Notes: a model not told the origin generated them from the letters alone. A stretch of 64,000 nt of DNA from Rostratula benghalensis (GCA_013399305.1 VXAI01000183.1:785307-849306); one strand, 5' to 3'. Positions 1 through 12,180 are shown, counted from the first letter of the stretch. Made by a program: numbers and translations.

Positions 1-320
1 AAAGAAAATATATATATTTTTAAGGTTAAAATCAGTTTGCTTTGACTTTGTATTCTCCCAAGCAGAAATGAACCCAGTTCACAACGCAGGGAGCAGGACA
101 AGGTGTGTCCTTTGCACTCAGTTTGCTGCACCGGCAGCACTTTGCCAGCCAAAAAAATGGATGAAGCTCCCAAAGAGCTTCATCTTCAGAAACTAACTCT
201 CTGCAATGCTCTGGTTGGTCTCACCATGTACTGAAAGCTCCACAACACCCTGCTCTGCCTCAGATAAACTGCAGCACCTATATGAGCCTCCTGCCATGGA
301 GCCATTGGGAAGTCAGAGGT
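1..320. other. Unique non-coding sequence
   Basis: AT-rich sequence with no recognisable repeat, RNA gene or domain-bearing frame. The short open frame that begins near 206 runs into the CR1 fragment at 321 and has no protein-like character. Confidence 0.6.
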
Positions 321-430
321 TTCTTAGAATCATAAGGTTGGAAAAGACCCTGAATATCAAAAAGTTCAAATATAAACCTAATACTGCCGAGTTCACCACT
401 AAACCATGTCCCTAAGTGCCATGTTCTGAC
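321..430 (-). repeat. CR1 LINE 3'-end fragment
   Basis: The plus strand reads as the reverse complement of a CR1 3' end. It begins TTAGAATCATAAGGTTGG, continues through a degenerate 'pair of AGTTC / AACCTAATACTGCC' block, and then has CACCACTAAACCATGTCCCT. That last block also occurs in the long CR1 at 33.3 kb, so the two belong to the same 3'-end subfamily. Only about 110 bases of the 3' untranslated part remain. Divergence is visible (GAGTTC where the related copy has AAGTCC), so the copy is not recent. Confidence 0.85.
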
Positions 431-3400
431 ATCAGCTGAGGAATGAGAAGGATTTAAAGTAAAAATCACAATAATATCATGTTCCTCAGAGAAGATTATT
501 CATCAATGGCTTTATTCTTCTACCATCAAACATATCCTACACTACTGAAAAGTCAGAACTTATTCAAGTTCCCTCAGACAAGTCAACACAGAGTTTGCAA
601 TAAGGGCTTTACAGCACCTGGCTTCTATAAAATAGTTTTTGTTTACAATCAGTTATGCTTATATGCATTGCTTCCACTATTACATGCATGATTTTGCAGA
701 TGGATAAAACCTCCTTGAAAGTGCCTTTTTAAAATAACCAGCCTTCAGCTACAATAGCTGTAAGGTTGCCTTTATGCACCCAGGTAGCTGAAACTGCAGA
801 AAATCCCACCCCACACCCAGACCCAGGTCGGCATTTGGAGCAAGGATGTACTCCAAACCACAGAGGGACAAAGATTTTTCCAAAAATGTATCTTAGAGAA
901 AAATAAGCAGAAAGAGAAGGGAGGCTGAGAATAGACCAGGCATGGGGAGAGAAACCATTGCTGCTAGCCCTGAACTAAATCTATGAAAGGGATCACACTT
1001 GGCTGGAACTAAAAATGCTGTCTCCTATACAATTCCTTCAGCAATCAGGAAATGGGAACTTGCCCATTCTTTGTAAATATAAGAGTATTTATATTGCATC
1101 AAAAATATCTGATTCCACCATCATGTTTTTCTTTTAAGACAAATCACAGACCTCAAAAACTTTGGCTAACCTCATTCTTTCTCTGTGATTTGCTTTAAGT
1201 TATGCTAGGAAAATATCTCTGGGCTTCAATTTTGTGTTTTCCAGACAGCATCACCTGAAAAATACGAATTTTATGAGTAACCTGTAAGACAGGGTTGGAT
1301 TTTAGCGTGGGGAATGGGGGTCAGGAGGAGCAGAGGAAAGAGCCTTGCATATCCACCTTGGAAATCCCTAAAAGATTCCAATCCAGATATTAAGGGCTTT
1401 TGTACAGCGAGAGGCTGAAGATTCCTCACTACCTTCTGTGTTCTGACATGATTTTACTTCCTTTTTGTGATGTAGTTAGTTCTCTGTAAGCATTCACTCA
1501 ATAATCAACTAAAATTACTTTAGAAGATAAGGCAGAAACATCTCATTTTCAGTAGTAGCCAAGTGCAGTATTGAATATTCAAGAGAAAGAATGCTTATTC
1601 ATAGTACTAATAAACCCATACATGTAAAAATATAGATATTCATATATAGATTCTTTATTTTGTTCCTTCTCCAGATGAAAGGGTGACCATATTTGATTTT
1701 TCCAACTTGGAATATTCTACTTGGTCCTTAAAAAACCTAGAACAACTCTGGTAAGTTCTGACACAACAGGGAATAAACGGTTCGACAAATGAGGAATAAA
1801 AATCACTTCAGGAAAACTTAGGCTACAGGATGAGATGTAGTAAATGAGATTTTTCTTAAACAAGCTTCTCCTGATCTGCTGACACCTATCCAAATTATCC
1901 AGAAATGGGTGTTGAGGACATTTTCTAGTTCCTCTCTATCAGCCCAGGAAAAGCAGCATCCTTGTATTGTGCAAATAAGCTTCATTTTTCACTATATTAC
2001 ATTCTAAGTAGTTGCCTACATCTAAGCAGAGTAAGTACAGTTTCAAATGTGAAAATAATGCAGCAAACAATTCACTTGGAGCTTTTCTTTCCCTCCCTTG
2101 CATATTGCCATGTGTCCTCTCGACTAACTAAAAGCCATAATTATTTACTTTGGGGAGTCCTGTAGAGCCATGTCATCATGAGTGCTGATGAATTTTCTGG
2201 GAATGGTTTGAAATGTTTCCAGTTAAACTCTAGACTTAACATCTCAAGAAGAAGAAAAAAAAAAGAATGTTTCTACCACGTATTTTATTAAGCCCTTTAG
2301 GTCCTTTTACAAGAGAGGAAATACCAATTAACGTATAATTTAGCAGAACAAAATATTATCCCATTTCAACCAGTACCCACTTCCTTGAAGTTTATTCAAG
2401 CATTAATAACCATTTAATGCAATTTAACTACACTGAGGTATCCGTTACATTAATATCATATATCCATCAGGAAATTAGAGTTTTGTCTCTATGAATTTTG
2501 TATTACAAGAAAGTCTTTATAATTTTATTCTGCACTTTATGGTGGCTAATTTAAGTTTTAAAATGGTTCAAATAGCTTCCCAGTCTCTCTCTTCTACAGT
2601 GTAATATGACTAACAAATTGTTACTGATGTTAAAAGATCATGAACACATCATTTATTAAACAGGGCTGGAGAGATAAGTTTGAAAGAGGAGTGCATTTCC
2701 CATAAAATCCCCGTGTTTTTAGGAGCTTACATGAAGCCATGGGAACAACCTCCCTGGATCAGGATGCTCAGGACCCTGGGTTCCATGCAAGTCAAAACAA
2801 ACTCGGAAAATATACTCAGCACTGTGAAGAATTGAGTCCCTCAGCTTAAAGAAACTCCCTGCCCACTCTTCAGTAACCTATAACACGGACATTGGGCTGC
2901 AAGTGTAATGAGAAAAAGATTTTCCCCCATCCTACCTGGTTTGGGGATTATGGATCTGTAACACCCATGAGGAAAGAATCCAGTTGAGGTTCACTGATAA
3001 CCCAAAGGAAAACAGCAAATCCTCCCAAAATCCTCAAGCATGTGACAAGCACATGCAAGTACAGTTCCTCTGAAGTTTCTTCTGAGGGACAGAGCAGTTT
3101 CGGTCATTTCAGCACCAGTCGGTTCATCTTTTTAACTTAAAAGGTGATTTTACCATTTGCCTTGGTTAAAGAATGAGAATATAGACCTAGAGCAGCTGTA
3201 AACAACTAGAAATAAAATTTAGAGACAATGTACATTATCTGCTGTTTAAAATAATGAATCTTGCTTTTGAAGTTTAGACTGGTATTTAGTATTCATTTCC
3301 ACTCCACAGATTCTCTCGAAAACTTTGCCCAAATTGCTTAATCTTCCCATCCCTGTTGAAGAGGAATAGGAGCACCAATTTGCCTCTTTCAGGTTTTAGA

Positions 3401-3472
3401 ATTTTAAGCTTTTTGTTTCCAACCCCTTTTCTTAATAAAATTTGCTACACTGCAATTTTTTCGATGTATCTT
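431..3472. other. Unique non-coding sequence, nothing recognised
   Basis: About 3 kb of AT-rich sequence. I see no CR1, LTR, tRNA-like fold or convincing exon. Open frames at 479-691 and 1962-2165 are short and of random composition. One weak resemblance to CR1 near 2740-2790 was too short to call. Confidence 0.6.
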
Positions 3473-3505
3473 TATATATAGATAGATATAGATAGATATA
3501 GATAG
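3473..3505. repeat. (GATATA/GATA)n microsatellite
   Basis: An interrupted tetranucleotide/hexanucleotide repeat of GATA and GATATA units follows a short TATATA run. At about 33 bases it is a plausible polymorphic microsatellite. Confidence 0.85.
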
Positions 3506-3848
3506 CATTTGCCAGCCCTGTCTACATCTGTCTTCCCCTCCTGCTACGCTCCCGGAGAGCATCCTGAAAATGAGCTGGTTGCAGTTGACTCCTTTGATAA
3601 TTATGTTTATCACCTCCTTATGGCACTAGAAAATAAACATTGGATTTTTTGAGCACCGAGGATCAAATTATACGGAAAAGACTTATATGATGCCATAACC
3701 ACACGGGAGAAGTTCACCATGTGTTGGTTTGAGGGTCAGGACACCTGGACTAGCTACACCAAAGATATTACAGGTTAAAGCATTAGTACTACTGCAGCAA
3801 GTAGTTGAGATCTGTGGAAGTTGTCCCATAAAAAAAGGAGTTTATTGA

Positions 3849-3963
3849 GATGTCAGCACTGAGGGTAGGAAGAAGCTCATTGAGAACACCACAAATAATA
3901 GAGAGATCAAGCTGAAGGCTCTCCCCACCAGTAGTGAAGTGGTGGCACCACTAATGTTTCCAG
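3849..3963 (+). other. Open segment ending in consensus splice donor
   Basis: Seen: a plus-strand frame is open from just after a TGA at 3846-3848 and runs about 38 codons to CCAG|GTAAGTG, with the donor GT at 3964-3965. The encoded stretch is hydrophilic with many Lys, Glu, Asn and Thr, which is exon-like. Against this, the upstream side has no good acceptor, since the sequence before it is A-rich (a CATAAAAAAAGGAG run) with no pyrimidine tract. A perfect nine-base donor is expected roughly once by chance in a window this size. It could be the end of a first exon, a cryptic donor, or chance. Confidence 0.15.
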
Positions 3964-4056
3964 GTAAGTGTAAATTCACGGGGTGCAGATTATAACCTAG
4001 GCTGTTGGAGGGAAGAAGTGTTCTCTCTACAGCATTTAAATAAATCAATGGTGCCA

Positions 4057-4098
4057 AAAAAATATCCTGCCTTTTCCCTATCTTCTAACCAGGTGAGT
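4057..4098 (+). promoter_or_regulatory. Candidate recursive splice site (acceptor fused to donor)
   Basis: Seen: a pyrimidine-rich tract (TCCTGCCTTTTCCCTATCTT, then CTAAC) ends in CAG at 4090-4092. It is followed directly by GTGAGTAT, so a strong 3' splice site abuts a near-consensus 5' splice site with no exon between. Known: such zero-length sites act as recursive splicing points in long introns of vertebrate, mainly neuronal, genes. Inferred: if real, the window lies inside a long intron of a plus-strand gene. No downstream recursive-exon donor was clearly identified. Without conservation or RNA data this stays a motif match. Confidence 0.3.
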
Positions 4099-5967
4099 AT
4101 TAATAGGCTTGCAAACCTCTCAATAGTCACCAAACACAACAGTGTAATGTTGCTACTCTGCAGTATTTAGAAATTATATACAATGGAAAAATACCCCCCC
4201 TGTACAAGTTCTGTTTCTCCTCATCTCTTTTCCCAGCACAATATGCTTTTTTCTGTGTCAGAAAGTTACAGATTCCGAGAAGATGAATTTTCCTGGGGTA
4301 CATTACTCAGTCACCTGCACACTTAAATGAGATGGTAGAGAGTGATAAGAGAGCCTATATTAAATTTCTTTTACTGACAGGATCACTGTAGAATAAAAAA
4401 AAATAAAATATATCTGTCACATTGTTGATATGCATCTCCTCCTTGTTGTGCCTTTTGGCATCCGTGGATAATTAAAGCAGCCTGAAACTGCTTTTTCTGC
4501 AACTTCTTTCAATTCTTTAGTTCTTTTTATTTGTCCAGCAGGCTTTGGTCTTGTTAAACTTTGCCTACGAAGGGAAGGAAAAATAGGCCCAATATATTTT
4601 ATAATTCCAGAACTGTTATCTGGCCAGAGGGAACTGGCAAAATTCTTCAGTGGGAGATTCAGCAGTAGCAGACAGAGCAGCTTCAGAATGCAACTGAGGA
4701 AGAACATCATTTGGATATTATACATGTGTTGTTTTTAATTGTTTAGAGCACATTAAATTTCTTTCTGTGGTACTAGTGACAGATGGGCAGGACACCTTAA
4801 GCATTTGTGTGAAAATAATCCAATGGTACCATTCAATACAGAAAAGCAGCACGGGGCATGCACAGAAAACTTGAAGATGACATTCCCTTTAACTGTGTCT
4901 GTATTACAAAGTGCTGTCACTATCAAAAATAAAATATATCTATACCATTGTAATATGCCAAAGGGAAAAATATTGCCAAACACCAAAATAAATAAGAACT
5001 ACCGGTATCTCGTGTGTTACAATGATTTGTGCTAACAAATTAATAACATTGCTGTATTTAAATAAACTCTAGAATTAAATTATAATTATACCAGAAATTT
5101 CCACCTACGTCCCAGTTAATGATCTTATCAATAAAATTAGCTTAAATTATTTCTATTTTATTTTAACCACTCCTAAAACAATAAAGCTATTTACCAAGCC
5201 TCAGAATGTAGCTCAAAACAGAACCCAGAAATACCATTGAAAAGATAGGAAATAATACCTTGCTTTACCTAAAATGCCCTTTCTTTAACAAACTTTAGCA
5301 GAGTATTTTTTCCCACATATATTCACAAGGGGAAAAATGAAATAAAGATATCATGAATTCCTCACAGAGAAAAGCTTCATAATGTTTAGATAAATCAGCA
5401 ATCCCACATCATAGCACCACACTAACTCACTGCAATGCTGTATGTAAAATACAATTCAATGTGTCTTTTAGAGAAAAAAAAAATATTTTCAATATCTTAT
5501 GCAATATAATGAAGTCAAAGTAATAGACTACTCCAGATTTTTTTAAAAAAGGCCTGCCTGAAAAAATCAATATTCAAAATATTTCTGTGCATAATTATAT
5601 CATTTGTGATACACAATATATTGCATTAAAGTGCAGTATCATTAGTTCATTTAAGCCTGCTTAAAAATAAAATTGTGCTTTTATTTTCTAAGGGTTCTAT
5701 TGAGAAAAGTACAGTTCAGAGAGACATTAGGGGTTTATGACAAAAAGCTGTAGTTTGAGCATAGTTTAATGTCACAAATTTTGCAGATTTCAATTCTAAT
5801 AAAATCCACTCATGAACTTCTAATAAAAGCTCCATATGCAAGAAAAAGCAGCCAGTTTACACAGTTTATATTGTTAAAATGGTACACCAATAAAATGCAA
5901 GTGAAAAAACCCCACACATCAGAGAGAGAAGCTGAAAAATAGAAGTGTTAAATTCTTTCTTGAAGCA

Positions 5968-6019
5968 ATATAAAAAAGGGAATACTGTGGGAGAAGGGAA
6001 TATATAAAAAAGGGAATAC
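5968..6019. repeat. Short local direct repeat
   Basis: The motif ATATAAAAAAGGGAATAC occurs twice about 34 bases apart, separated by a related GAAGGGAATAT segment. This looks like a small slippage or unequal-exchange duplication. Confidence 0.7.
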
Positions 6020-6781
6020 GCATGCAACTATTTAAAAATATTTTCTTTATAATCTGTAGGTTTTCCTTATCAGACCTGTTGAATGACAAAGGACACAAAC
6101 ACAGGCTTGGGAAAATCCATTCTAAAGCAACTTTTACCCCTAACACAAACGATAAATAGTATGAGCCTCTTATCAACTGCGCTCTTCAATAATCTCATTG
6201 CATTGCGCTAATGAGACCTGGGTTGGGAAATGCTCTGGGGTTCCCATGCCCCAGGTCAGAAGGGACTGAAAACATCTTAAAAATAAGCATATATGCTGGG
6301 TGAGCAGGGCAGCTGCATCGCTTGGTCAACCCAAAGAGCACCAGTAGCAGAGGTGACCACGCATTTGACCTCATAGAGGTAAAAGCATCAGCCAAATGCC
6401 CCTGGGCAAGGAGTAAAACACAGGCCACCCCCCTTTTCCTGCCCTCCCCAAAAAAGCCTCTTGCACTGTGTTTTGATGTGATCATAGAACAATTTCTATC
6501 AACTTGCATCTCACTGTATACACACATATGTCAATAAATACCATATACCCTTGAACTCCACCTGCTGTAGCAATGAGTTATCTGAGGATTACCTTTTCTA
6601 CGACCATTGGGACACCAGAGAATGTTGACACTAATAAAACTTCTTCTTTAATGGAAACTCCACCTGTACAACTGGAAACATTTTCCTTCTCTAGGCACCA
6701 ATTCATTTTTCCCCACTATCTTTCCTCATTCCAGAAAATAACCAAGGATAACTTCCAAACTCACCTTTGGAAAAGATCCAC

Positions 6782-6799
6782 TTTTTTTTTTTTTTTTTT
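6782..6799. repeat. Poly-T tract
   Basis: About 18 uninterrupted T. It produces an artificial poly-Phe run in the 148-codon plus-strand frame across 6573-7019, which is one reason that frame is not called as a gene. Confidence 0.9.
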
Positions 6800-7679
6800 A
6801 AATCTAGAAGACAGACCCTTGCAACGCAACACACATCTAAATCAGGACAGCTTCTATTGCAATCTTGTAGCGCCAAGGGAACAACTATGGGAAGATAGGG
6901 ACAAAAAGCTCTTTCTTCTCTTCTCTTTGTTTTATTTTTACCACAGAGCATTTGCTTTGTTCGAGCAAAAGAGGCTTTCTTTCACACCTCCCCATTTACT
7001 TATTACTTGGATGGCCTAAAAGCTGCTTTGCATGAGTTTGCTGGATATCAACTGTCCTGCAGCAATCATTTTTGGGATGTGATACAATTTTTTAACAATT
7101 TGCTATATGTAAAATATAGACTAAATTTCTCCATAGAAACACCCGTATAATCTTCAGTGACACTAACAGGTTTTACAGCATACAATTGAGAGGATAGAGA
7201 AGTGAAAATTCCCATCTATTACAACAGATGAGAAGCCAGAGAGGTTCAAAAGCAGTTTTCCTTAGATGTTAGTTTTTTAGTTTATCCTGCACTCTAGTTA
7301 CTCTATTAAAATCATAAAGTAGAGAAAATTTACTCGATACACACAGGAAAGCACAATTTTCCTGAGCTGTTTCAAAAATTATCTGTTCTATTGCTGCTGG
7401 CTTTTATGTGTCTGATGAACAGAAATATGCAGTATGGAAACATACATTTTTGTCACAAATTTCATCAAAACAGGATTTCAAAATGTTTCCTGGGACTTGT
7501 TTCAATGAACTCATTAGACCTACGAGGAAAAGCCTAACTAAATAAATCCTAGAAATAAATGGCAAAGAAAAAAAATATTAGAAGAAAAAAAAAAAAAATC
7601 ACAAGACAGATATGTTGTTCATTAGTCTGAAGGCTGACAAAGGCCTTGGGGAGCAGAACATGACACAATTCTAACGTTT
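6800..7679. other. Unique non-coding sequence
   Basis: AT-rich, with A-rich runs at 7567-7598. No recognisable element. Confidence 0.6.
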
Positions 7680-7940
7680 CAAGACAAGAATGACCTTAGA
7701 ATGATCCATTCTGACCTCTGCACAAGCCAGGCCCATAGAAACACATTCAGTAGTTTGGGGAAAGGGAGGGGCTTTATTAAAAAAAAAGCCAAACAAGTCT
7801 ACTCGAGAGGTCTAAATTTATGTAATTTTCAGCAGTGAGCTTTGATTAAGAGTAGGAAAAAAATCCAAGCTTGAGTTGGAGAATTCCCAGTCAGCCTGCT
7901 CCAGGCAACTCATTCCCAGTGGCCAGTTGATAAGGTTTTT
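7680..7940 (-). repeat. Ancient CR1-like LINE 3' relic
   Basis: The plus strand holds, in order, a degenerate ATCCATTCTGACCTCTGCAC, a CAGGCCCATAGAA block, then ATCCAAGCTTGAGTTGGAGA and a CCAGGCAACTCATTCCCAGTGG block. This order resembles the complement of the 3' region of old amniote CR1/L3-type elements (the 'tctgacctcctg...caggccatagaa...atccaatcttgattt...ttgttccaatgg' pattern). The copy is far more decayed than the CR1 copies elsewhere in the window. I recognise the family by pattern only; repeat masking would confirm it. Confidence 0.5.
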
Positions 7941-10900
7941 CCAAGGAATCAGATGAAGCAATGAATCCCAAAGCAATCTCTTTAAGTGATTTAGAGTTCT
8001 ACAGATGTGAGATTCTACAAATATTAATTGGAATTCAAGAAAGTTGATCAGGGGAGGAGTTTCTGAAAGGCTTTGTTCAAGGAGCCTGGGGGTCTGAATC
8101 TGTTTCTTCCACCATGGCTATTGGTGATGCATTTTGTAGTGATGAATCAGCAAAGGATTGATAAGAAATTAAAGATTCACTGTTATTTTATCACTGTAGA
8201 ACACTGTGGGAAAACAAAATCATACATTTACTATGCAATTCTGCTGTAGCTATAGCAAGAGTTAGAAGTTATGGGTTCCCAAACTTTCCTACAATTGCTT
8301 TTATAATCTCTTTCTTTTAATATTCACTTTTTAGGCTATAACTTTAAAATTCTCTCTAAACCTATTGAGAAGCAGGAAAATAAAAAGCAAGAAATCCAGG
8401 GATTTTACACTAAAAGCCCTAACTGTGCAAGTTTTTTTGAGCAGTTCTACTGCTAAAAAGCGGAAGGGAGCAAAAGCTGAAATTTGAAAGTGTCGATGGG
8501 AAATAGTCCCTTTGTTGAATATATTGAAGAAAAACCATTGATATGGAACTTCTTGGTGTGCTTTCTAAATTCTTTAATACCGCATGGCATGATTCACAGC
8601 TTCTGTTTTCTTACCAGAGCTTTTTGAGAACTTCGCTTTCGAGGCGTTGCCTGAAGTTTTCTCAGGCATGTGAATGGGATTTCTCTTTGCTAGATAGTTC
8701 TGCTACACATCCTCCTCTTCAAAATAACCCTCTATTGAGCATCCTGGGGTGCCAAGTAGTTAATATGACTGAGATTCTGGATATTTGATCCTGGTTTTGA
8801 CGCAGGAGAGGAAATGAATCCCTTCATCACTCACACTTCACATGCATTCCTTCAGGACCATGGGGTTTAACGAAAAGCTCCAAAGAAAAAGAGTGTTTGC
8901 TGCAAATCCTAAAACTTTGTTTTCTGGGTGTTTTATTCCAAACCTATACCGTATTCTTCCTTATTTCTTACAAGCTCACTTCACCTATTTTTGGCTCCTT
9001 TACAAGACTAAATAAATGTATACATATACAAATCATTCACAGTCATAATCATGATCCAGTAGCTGAAAGCATTTTGTGATATTGATTCAAGACAAGTTTG
9101 GGGGTTTTTTTAGCCACCTCATCTAATTTTTGCTCTAATTTGTGCTCTAATCTCAGCAGCACTGCCTCACACTTTTGATTTTACCCATCTGGCTTCTAGC
9201 CTGCGTCTCAGCATTGGGTTAGATGCTCACCTTTGTGAAGGCTTATTGACATATAAAACATTATACTCAGAAGTTAAGAAGGATTTTATGGGCCCACCTC
9301 CATTTCACAGCTCTGTGTTATGGACAGTCACATACTCTGGGCTATAAGACTCCCTCTGAAGCTGCACCCTGGTTTGAGTAAGAACAGGTGAAAGTTTCAT
9401 AAAAGAACAGAAGCAGAAAAAAAAATAAATAATGTGGTTTGGTTTACTGAGCAGACACAGCTTAAATACTCTCTCTCTGTCTGGGAGCTCCTCATTCCCA
9501 TCAACACCTCAAAACCCCAAGTGGGAATGCAGGGCAAAAACTGAAACAACTTTTCTTCCTTTTTCTGAGAATGTGCTTCAAGTAGAGTGGAACAAGTCAT
9601 ACATTTCATCAGGTATTTTCCAAAGAGGAGCCCGAGTGCTCGTGTTACATCCTACATGCTCCATAAACGTCATGATTCCAGGAAGAGTCCAATTTACTGT
9701 GCATGCCCTGACCATGCAGGGGCTGTTTGAGCAGCAGGTTGGATGTCTCCTGGAAACACAAACCTCATCCCACTTGTTCTCTGCAGATGCCATTTGTAGG
9801 ATTTCCAGATGTCCAGGGGACTGTTTGGATCTAGTGCTTTTCCCAGGCTGTCAGATGTCCAGAAATCCTGAACAAATGTGTTTAAGTCCCTGAATTTCAC
9901 GCAGACAAAATTTCTAAGTGGGGGTAAAAAAGAAAAAATTATCTGGGGAATCTTAAACATATGCTAGTCCTGCACTCTTTGTATTTCTGAAAAAAGGAAG
10001 AAACAGTAAATGCTTTTGCAAGACAGTGATTGTCAACCCTGCTAAACCCATGAAAATCTATCATAAACACAGCACTCATCAAGGAGAAACTGAAGTTGAA
10101 GGAAGAGAAATGAGGTGGAAAGCAGAAAAAAAAGAGTGAAAAATAAACAATATGACAAACCAACCTCAATATGTTATGCTCTTGAGTTGGAAGAAAGATA
10201 CTGGGGATGTTGCTTAAATAAGACTTATTTTTTTTTAAAACAAGCTTTCACATTTCATTGATGAATTTGCCATAAAGAGTAGGAAGAAGTCTGCTGGCGG
10301 TACAAAAGTTAGTGGGTACCATTTACACACGGAATGGTAGTAATATTTCCTATAAATGTATCGTGTGGCCTTGAGGATGAGATTAATATAGATGCAATTA
10401 AATACAGTTATACTAAGCACAAGTTCAAGGTGGCACATCAATCCTAGGCAAAGCAGTGGCACACGAGGAACACGACTGCTCAGGACAGCAGAAAGGTAGA
10501 TGAAGAAGAGATCTTGAACTTGAAAAAAAAAAATGACCCAGAATTAAATGGGTATAAACTTGCTGCTGTTGAGTTTATGCTGGATACCAGAAAATGGTGC
10601 TGAGGTACAAGAGGAACATCATTCCTGCACAGTTGCTCAGTTCACCATTCCACAGGCAGAGCAGTGGAAGGAAAATGCTCAACCAGTTTCAATACAGAGT
10701 CTCACACATTAACAACCTCTTAGAATGCAGTGGGGTTTTTTGTTGAGTTTTTGGGTTTTTTTCCAGAAGCCAAAAATAGAGGCTAAGCTCAGGCTGAGTC
10801 ATTAACCTACCTCAAAAATCTGTGTTAAAATACTGGGGAAAACTCCAAAATGTATTACAGCATAACAACTAGGAGTTGTTATATACTTTCCTACAAGAGC

Positions 10901-11089
10901 AGAACAAAGTTGCTAGGAAGGTTATGAACCTTACCAAGGATACATAATTAGGGTCTTCCACGCACAGGGAGGCTGGGGAAGAATTTCAAAAACCAACTTG
11001 AACGCTGCTGACTGGCCAACTTTGCAGGACAAGGACCAGATGGAGAACCCATGGAAGAAACCAAACTAATTCACTTGCAAATTTTCATT
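7941..11089. other. Unique non-coding sequence
   Basis: No repeat or gene recognised. The stop-poor stretch at 9397-9960 is open on both strands at once (153 codons plus, 71 and 88 codons minus), which is what slightly GC-richer random DNA gives. None of those frames shows a domain. Confidence 0.55.
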
Positions 11090-11720
11090 TAGCATTAATT
11101 ATGCCCAGAAAACAGCCTCACATTGACGTTTGTATTCCCAAATTCTACACCATGAATATGTCTACGTAAAAGTTTATAATCAAACCCATGCAAACAATTT
11201 AAATATTGCAACGCCGTAAACAGATTAAAGATATGATTCAAGCTCAGTATTTGGGCTTGCAGTAAAACATTTCACCATTATGCCATGTGTGGCTTTTCTG
11301 CTTAACTGCGATCTACAAAAAAACACTGCAATAACACAGCTTTTCTGATTAACCAAACAACTAATAACTGAGAAGACGTAGTGACTAGCTATCATCCTTG
11401 TGTAAATAAGGAAAGCTTCTTTTTGCTCACTAATAGCCCCACATCACAATGAAATGCTTTTAATAAGTTTTAAGAGGATAAGACCAAGGAATCAATTTGG
11501 TGAATGCCCTTTTCAATGACCGCACACCATGTCTACGGCTGTAGCCTGACATGTTTGCATTGTTATTTGGCTGTAAACAAAATGAAAAGATCTGTCATGG
11601 AAATTTAAACAGAGAGACTGGTTACATAAACTGAAACATTCTCAGCCCCAGTACAGTACAATCAACAGTCTGAAGAGACTGTACGGCTAAACAAAGTTTG
11701 GGGATGTTTTTGGATAGGGG
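11090..11720. promoter_or_regulatory. Candidate conserved non-coding (enhancer-like) stretch
   Basis: A repeat-free stretch with few long homopolymers and many AT-core developmental factor motifs (AATTAAT, ATGCAAAC, TAATAACT, TTGCATTGTTAT, TGTAAACA), together with isolated CpGs. This is the texture of vertebrate conserved non-coding elements. Conservation cannot be seen from one sequence, so this is a guess from composition. Confidence 0.2.
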
Positions 11721-12141
11721 AGAAAGATTAATAACCAGAAAATAACTCTTGGCTCCCGTTGCAAACTCTTAGGAATATAATTTAAAATTTGTGTAAATCC
11801 AAAGATTGATGTTCAAGCTTATGAAATAACCATTTTTCCGCAGTGTTGAAACACACACCCACATGGAAACAAATCTTTTTGCTAGCCAATTTTAACAGAA
11901 TATACTGCTTTTACAAAAAAAAAAGCAAATTAAATAAATCTGACCTATCTGTTCTCCTCGATAATTGTAACTGTGGTCAGCAAACAACAAATCTTCTATA
12001 AATGGTCATTTTTCCAAATTACACTGGCTTCAGAATGTGCTTGATTAATTGCACAAACACTGCGTGCCTACAAATGCAATTTGTCTGCAGGGACCAAGAG
12101 AGGATGCCCAGAGACATTCCCAGCAGTCACGTGGGAGAGGA

Positions 12142-12180
12142 TTTCTCTCTCTCTCTGCCTGTGTTTGTTGCAGGTAAACA
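12142..12180 (+). promoter_or_regulatory. Second candidate acceptor/donor juxtaposition
   Basis: A long pyrimidine tract (TTTCTCTCTCTCTCTGCCTG then TGTTTGTTG) ends in CAG at 12171-12173 and is followed at once by GTAAAC. The acceptor half is excellent. The donor half is weak because +5 is A instead of G. After the AG one frame is open for about 42 codons to the TAG at 12302-12304. It could be a recursive splice site, a terminal-exon acceptor, or a chance (CT)n tract. Confidence 0.2.

Larger units (their letters stand above)
3506..6781. other. Unique non-coding sequence with splice-like sites near 4 kb
   Basis: Mostly AT-rich unique sequence. It contains the open segment ending in a consensus donor (3849-3963), the juxtaposed acceptor/donor at 4092/4093 and a small local duplication (5968-6019), all listed separately. 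Nothing else is recognised. The 102-codon minus-strand frame at 4417-4725 has no domain features. Confidence 0.55.

Noticed and set aside
2735..2790. Weak similarity to the CR1 'caggttgctcagggccc' block
   Set aside because: Only a few words match (GGATCAGGATGCTCAGGACC) and the neighbouring blocks are absent.
4417..4725. 102-codon minus-strand frame with hydrophobic N-terminus resembling a signal peptide
   Set aside because: The Leu-rich start arises from AT-rich DNA; the rest is featureless and has no gene context.
6573..7019. 148-codon plus-strand open frame
   Set aside because: Crosses a poly-T tract that gives a poly-Phe run; no domain or coding signal.
9432..9893. 153-codon plus-strand open frame
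   Set aside because: Frames on the opposite strand are open across the same DNA, composition is random-like, and no domain, promoter or splice support is seen.
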